From: JALQTD01 sp964390365
GTDB taxonomy: Bacteria; Bacteroidota; Bacteroidia; Flavobacteriales_D; Sanyastnellaceae
Reading direction: 5' to 3'
Length of the DNA stretch: 64,000 nucleotides
NCBI GenBank assembly: GCA_964390365.1
Contig: CAYMHW010000002.1
Location: 26,315 to 90,314 of the forward strand
The notes under the pieces are model-generated. The model saw nothing but the letters and a program-made list of their open reading frames with translations. It was not told the origin of the DNA and did no database searches. The position numbers and the translations under genes are program-made. Positions 61,508 to 64,000 of this stretch are shown one piece after another (within the stretch, counting starts at the first letter, position 1; every line of letters begins with the position of its first letter).

Positions 61508-64000
61508 ATGATGCATTGTAAAACCAATCCCACTCGGGGCCTCTTCGCCGGGGTCCTTTCTTTTGCGCTAGCGCTCATCGCGCCAAGCCTGTCGAACGCG
61601 CTGCTCGCCTCGGCCGCAGCTCCACCCGTTGACCAAAGCACAGCCTATACCATGACCGTGGTGGAGCATGCCGTCGACGGGATTCCGGGTATGACAACCT
61701 ATCGATTCTACATCGACATGGTGAACGGAACGGATTTCTTGAGTTCGATTTATGGAAACGACACCGCACCGTTTTATTTGATCACGGACACGGGGTTCTA
61801 CAACGATGGGTTTGCTTCTGGCTCAACAGCCGATGGAGTGAACCCTGCTTTTTTTGGCTTCTTTCCTTCGCTGGCCTATGACAGTTGGGCAACCATCGGA
61901 ATTGAAGGGTCTCCCGCTCCACCGCAAACGGCGGTGAGTTCTGTCGAGTCGGCTGCGCAACCGTGGCTTGGCTGTTTCAACGCCATGTCGCCGCAGAGCG
62001 GATCCAACGTCATCATGGACGACTTCACGGGTGGCGCGTGGTATGTCCTGAACGGCACCCCGAACGGCCTGCCTAACGCATCCACGATGCGGACTTTGTT
62101 CATGCAAATCACTTCGGCTTCTGTCCCCGGAGGAACAATCAATGCTCAGGTCTTCCCCCTTGGAATCGGTGAAGACCAATTGCAAATGTCCTTCACGTTC
62201 AATGGCCCCGGAACTTACGCCCCGAATGGAGGAGGTGGTAGCATCGGACTTGGAGGTTGCACCGACGACGCCGCATGCAACTTCGACGCCGCAGCGTCCG
62301 ACGATGACGGCTCTTGCACGTATGCTGAGACCGGATACGACTGTGACGGTGTTTGCTTGAACGACGCCGACGGCGACCTCGTCTGCGATGAATTCGAGAT
62401 CCCAGGCTGCACCGACGATGCTGCGTGCAACTACACCTCTTCGGCCACCGATGATGACGGCTCGTGCTCGTATGCCGAGACGGGATACAACTGCGACGGA
62501 ACCTGCATCAACGATGCCGACGGCGACAGCGTTTGTGACGAGTTCGAAATCCCCGGTTGCACCGACGACGCTGCCTGCAACTTCAGCGCTTCAGCTACCG
62601 ATGACAACGGATCGTGCAGCTACCCCGTAACGGGATACGATTGCGACGGAAACTGCATCAACGATGCCGATGGCGACCTCGTTTGTGATGAGTATGAAGT
62701 CCCTGGCTGCACCGACGACGCTGCGTGCAACTACAGCGCTACGGCTACCGATGACAACGGATCGTGCAACTACCCCGAAACGGGATACGACTGCAACGGC
62801 AACTGCATCAACGATGCCGACGGCGACGGCATTTGTGACGAATTCGAAATCGGTGGCTGCACCGCGGACAACGCGTGCAACTACGATTCCGCTGCAACCG
62901 ATGACGACGGCTCGTGCGACTTCTGCTCGTGCTTGAACCAAGCGGCCATCTTGCCGCCCGATTACACCATGACCGTGGAGGAGCATGCCGTGAATGGCAT
63001 CCCAGGAACCACCACCTACCGGTTCTACATCAACATGGTCAACACCACGGACTTCCTCAGCTCCATCTACGGAAACGACACCGCGCCGTTCTACATGAAC
63101 ACCTCGACCGGCTTCCACAACGAGGCGTTCGCGTCCGGTTCAACGGCTGATGGTGTGAACCCCGCCTTCTTCGGGTTCTTCCCCTCTCTCGCTTACGACA
63201 GCTGGGCAACCATCGGAATCGAAGGCTCGCCGACTCCACCTCAAACCGCAATCAGCTCCGTTGAGTCTGCAGCGCAACCGTGGCTCGGATGCTTCAACGC
63301 CACTTCTCCGCAGAGCGGAACCAACGTGGTCATGGACGACTTCACCGGTGGAGCGTGGTACGTGTTGAACGGAACCCCCAACGGATTGCCGAACCCAACC
63401 ACCATGCGCACCCTGTTCATGCAGGTCACAACCGCTGGAACCATCGACGGAACCATCAACGCACAAATCTTCCCGCTCGGAATCGGCGAGGATCAGTTGC
63501 AGCTTTCCTTCCAGTTCGATGGCCCCGGAACCTACAGCGCGGGGGGAGCTACCACGGGCAACCCCTGGGACAACAACGCTTGCGGCTGCAACGATGAAAC
63601 CGCTAACAACTACGACCCCGCTGCCGACTACAACGACGGCTCTTGCGAATACGCCATCTTCGGCTGCACCGACGACACGGCGTGCAACTACGACAGCGCT
63701 GCTGACACCAATGACGGCTCTTGCACGTATGCTGAGACCGGATACGACTGTGACGGTGTTTGCTTNNNNNNNNNNNNNNNNNNNNNNNNNNNNNNNNNNN
63801 NNNNNNNNNNNNNNNNNNNNNNNNNNNNNNNNNNNNNNNNNNNNNNNNNNNNNNNNNNNNNNNNNAATACGCCATCTTCGGCTGCACCGACGACACGGCG
63901 TGCAACTACGACAGCGCTGCGAACACCAATGACGGCTCTTGCACTTATGCTGAGACCGGATACGACTGCGACGGCAACTGCATCAACGACGCCGACATGG
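61508..64000 (+). CDS. Large secreted repeat protein with duplicated domain and Ca-binding Cys-rich repeats (incomplete)
   Basis: Open from the ATG at 61508 (next in-frame ATG 61511) to the window end, interrupted by a 100-N gap. Signal peptide to about residue 36. Domain 1 (residues about 47-238) and domain 2 (486-676) are near-identical ~191-aa beta-rich domains of unknown family. Between them are five tandem 50-aa units (GCTDDAACNY...DDDGSC...YDCDG.C.NDADGD.VCDEFE). These have six Cys per unit and DxDxD thrombospondin-3-like loops. A second array starts after domain 2 and passes the gap. Such arrays are typical of Bacteroidota cell-surface or T9SS cargo proteins. Function: adhesion or structural, inferred only. 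Confidence 0.8.
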   Translation, partial: MMHCKTNPTRGLFAGVLSFALALIAPSLSNALLASAAAPPVDQSTAYTMTVVEHAVDGIPGMTTYRFYIDMVNGTDFLSSIYGNDTAPFYLITDTGFYNDGFASGSTADGVNPAFFGFFPSLAYDSWATIGIEGSPAPPQTAVSSVESAAQPWLGCFNAMSPQSGSNVIMDDFTGGAWYVLNGTPNGLPNASTMRTLFMQITSASVPGGTINAQVFPLGIGEDQLQMSFTFNGPGTYAPNGGGGSIGLGGCTDDAACNFDAAASDDDGSCTYAETGYDCDGVCLNDADGDLVCDEFEIPGCTDDAACNYTSSATDDDGSCSYAETGYNCDGTCINDADGDSVCDEFEIPGCTDDAACNFSASATDDNGSCSYPVTGYDCDGNCINDADGDLVCDEYEVPGCTDDAACNYSATATDDNGSCNYPETGYDCNGNCINDADGDGICDEFEIGGCTADNACNYDSAATDDDGSCDFCSCLNQAAILPPDYTMTVEEHAVNGIPGTTTYRFYINMVNTTDFLSSIYGNDTAPFYMNTSTGFHNEAFASGSTADGVNPAFFGFFPSLAYDSWATIGIEGSPTPPQTAISSVESAAQPWLGCFNATSPQSGTNVVMDDFTGGAWYVLNGTPNGLPNPTTMRTLFMQVTTAGTIDGTINAQIFPLGIGEDQLQLSFQFDGPGTYSAGGATTGNPWDNNACGCNDETANNYDPAADYNDGSCEYAIFGCTDDTACNYDSAADTNDGSCTYAETGYDCDGVCXXXXXXXXXXXXXXXXXXXXXXXXXXXXXXXXXXNTPSSAAPTTRRATTTALRTPMTALALMLRPDTTATATASTTPTW
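61646..62220 (+). repeat. Duplicated ~191-aa domain, copy 1
   Basis: Begins YTMTVVEHAVDGIPG and ends FNGPGTY. Copy 2 is at 62963-63535. The proteins are nearly the same, while many third codon positions differ. Confidence 0.85.
62255..62935 (+). repeat. Tandem 150-bp (50-aa) repeats, five units
   Basis: Units start at 62255, 62405, 62555, 62705 and 62855, each exactly 150 bp apart. The last unit is cut after DGSC and runs into FCSC. In frame within the large protein. Confidence 0.92.
62963..63535 (+). repeat. Duplicated ~191-aa domain, copy 2
   Basis: Begins YTMTVEEHAVNGIPG and ends FDGPGTY. Same length and order of motifs as copy 1. Confidence 0.85.
63648..63702 (+). repeat. 55-nt block repeated exactly after the gap (63866-63920)
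   Basis: Identical 55-nt segment before and immediately after the gap. A second 55-nt block, 63711-63765, ends at the gap and is identical to 62304-62358. Confidence 0.85.
63766..63865. other. Assembly gap (100 N) in the repeat array
   Basis: Exactly 100 N, and the reading frame is inconsistent across it if taken literally. The length is a placeholder in an unresolved repeat. Confidence 0.95.

Noticed and set aside
62255..62935. 150-bp repeats as a CRISPR array
   Set aside because: The repeats are in frame within a coding region, have no spacers, and encode Cys/Asp-rich units.
1..64000. tRNA, rRNA, insertion sequence, prophage or attachment sites
   Set aside because: No transposase, integrase or phage gene, no cloverleaf-like segment noticed in the spacers, and uniform gene content; a tRNAscan run would be decisive for tRNAs.

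Overview
The window is a GC-rich chromosomal segment from an uncultivated-type member of the Bacteroidota, most likely a high-GC marine Flavobacteriales relative. Lineage evidence: a T9SS-type C-terminal domain, a DUF4249 lipoprotein, a DUF4139 protein, a stand-alone GldM-like exported domain, a LuxC-like acyl-CoA reductase beside a ferredoxin, a long (314 aa) NusB, LpxB (Gram-negative envelope), and TAnnTTTG -7 promoter elements in place of the E. coli type. Two runs of exactly 100 N (52399-52498 and 63766-63865) show that it is a draft or metagenomic scaffold. I see no rRNA, tRNA, CRISPR array, insertion sequence or prophage, and no gene-free stretch longer than 300 bases.

Layout. 1-7025 (minus): parE-parC (topoisomerase IV), then a GH13 amylase lipoprotein, mgsA and prmC. 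7206-12648 (plus): pepD-surE-small membrane protein-lpxB-SpoIID-like-GldM-like, mostly with overlapping ends. 12654-14255 (minus): DUF4139 protein. 14383-23964 (plus): nusB-DUF1573 lipoprotein-yajC-nhaC-uvrA-LOG, then htpG-djlA-like. 24099-26639: large zinc metalloprotease. 26826-32864: a tightly overlapping four-gene operon (LysM/inactive transglycosylase-like, two SGNH hydrolases, MBOAT acyltransferase), read as an envelope-glycan O-acylation module. 32875-43114: small lipoproteins and membrane proteins, meaB with a degenerate LytS-like kinase, hisS, a WD40 protein, ung, an SF2 helicase, a complete LytS-type kinase, and tsaD. 43178-55109: TamB-like protein, T9SS cargo, DUF4249 lipoprotein, acyl-CoA reductase and ferredoxin on a shared divergent promoter, gap-interrupted unknowns, Smr protein, serine hydrolase. 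55139-64000: secreted endonuclease I with Cys-rich repeats, a clean intrinsic terminator, two universal stress proteins, a PAS histidine kinase and a receiver-CRP hybrid regulator, then a very large repeat-built secreted protein that runs off the window.

Most notable signals. (1) The -7-like elements before start codons fall into two spacing classes, about 4-8 nt and about 16-20 nt from the start; the short class predicts leaderless mRNAs. (2) A 21-bp-period direct repeat matching the LytTR-regulator consensus lies just upstream of the LytS-type kinase gene, while a second LytS paralogue in the window has lost its phospho-acceptor His and ATPase domain. (3) The LysM/SGNH/SGNH/MBOAT operon starts with a protein whose transglycosylase-like fold has Leu in place of the catalytic Glu. 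(4) The terminal surface protein has two ~191-aa domains separated by exact 50-aa Ca-binding, Cys-rich repeats, and its assembly gap is bounded on both sides by exact 55-nt repeats.
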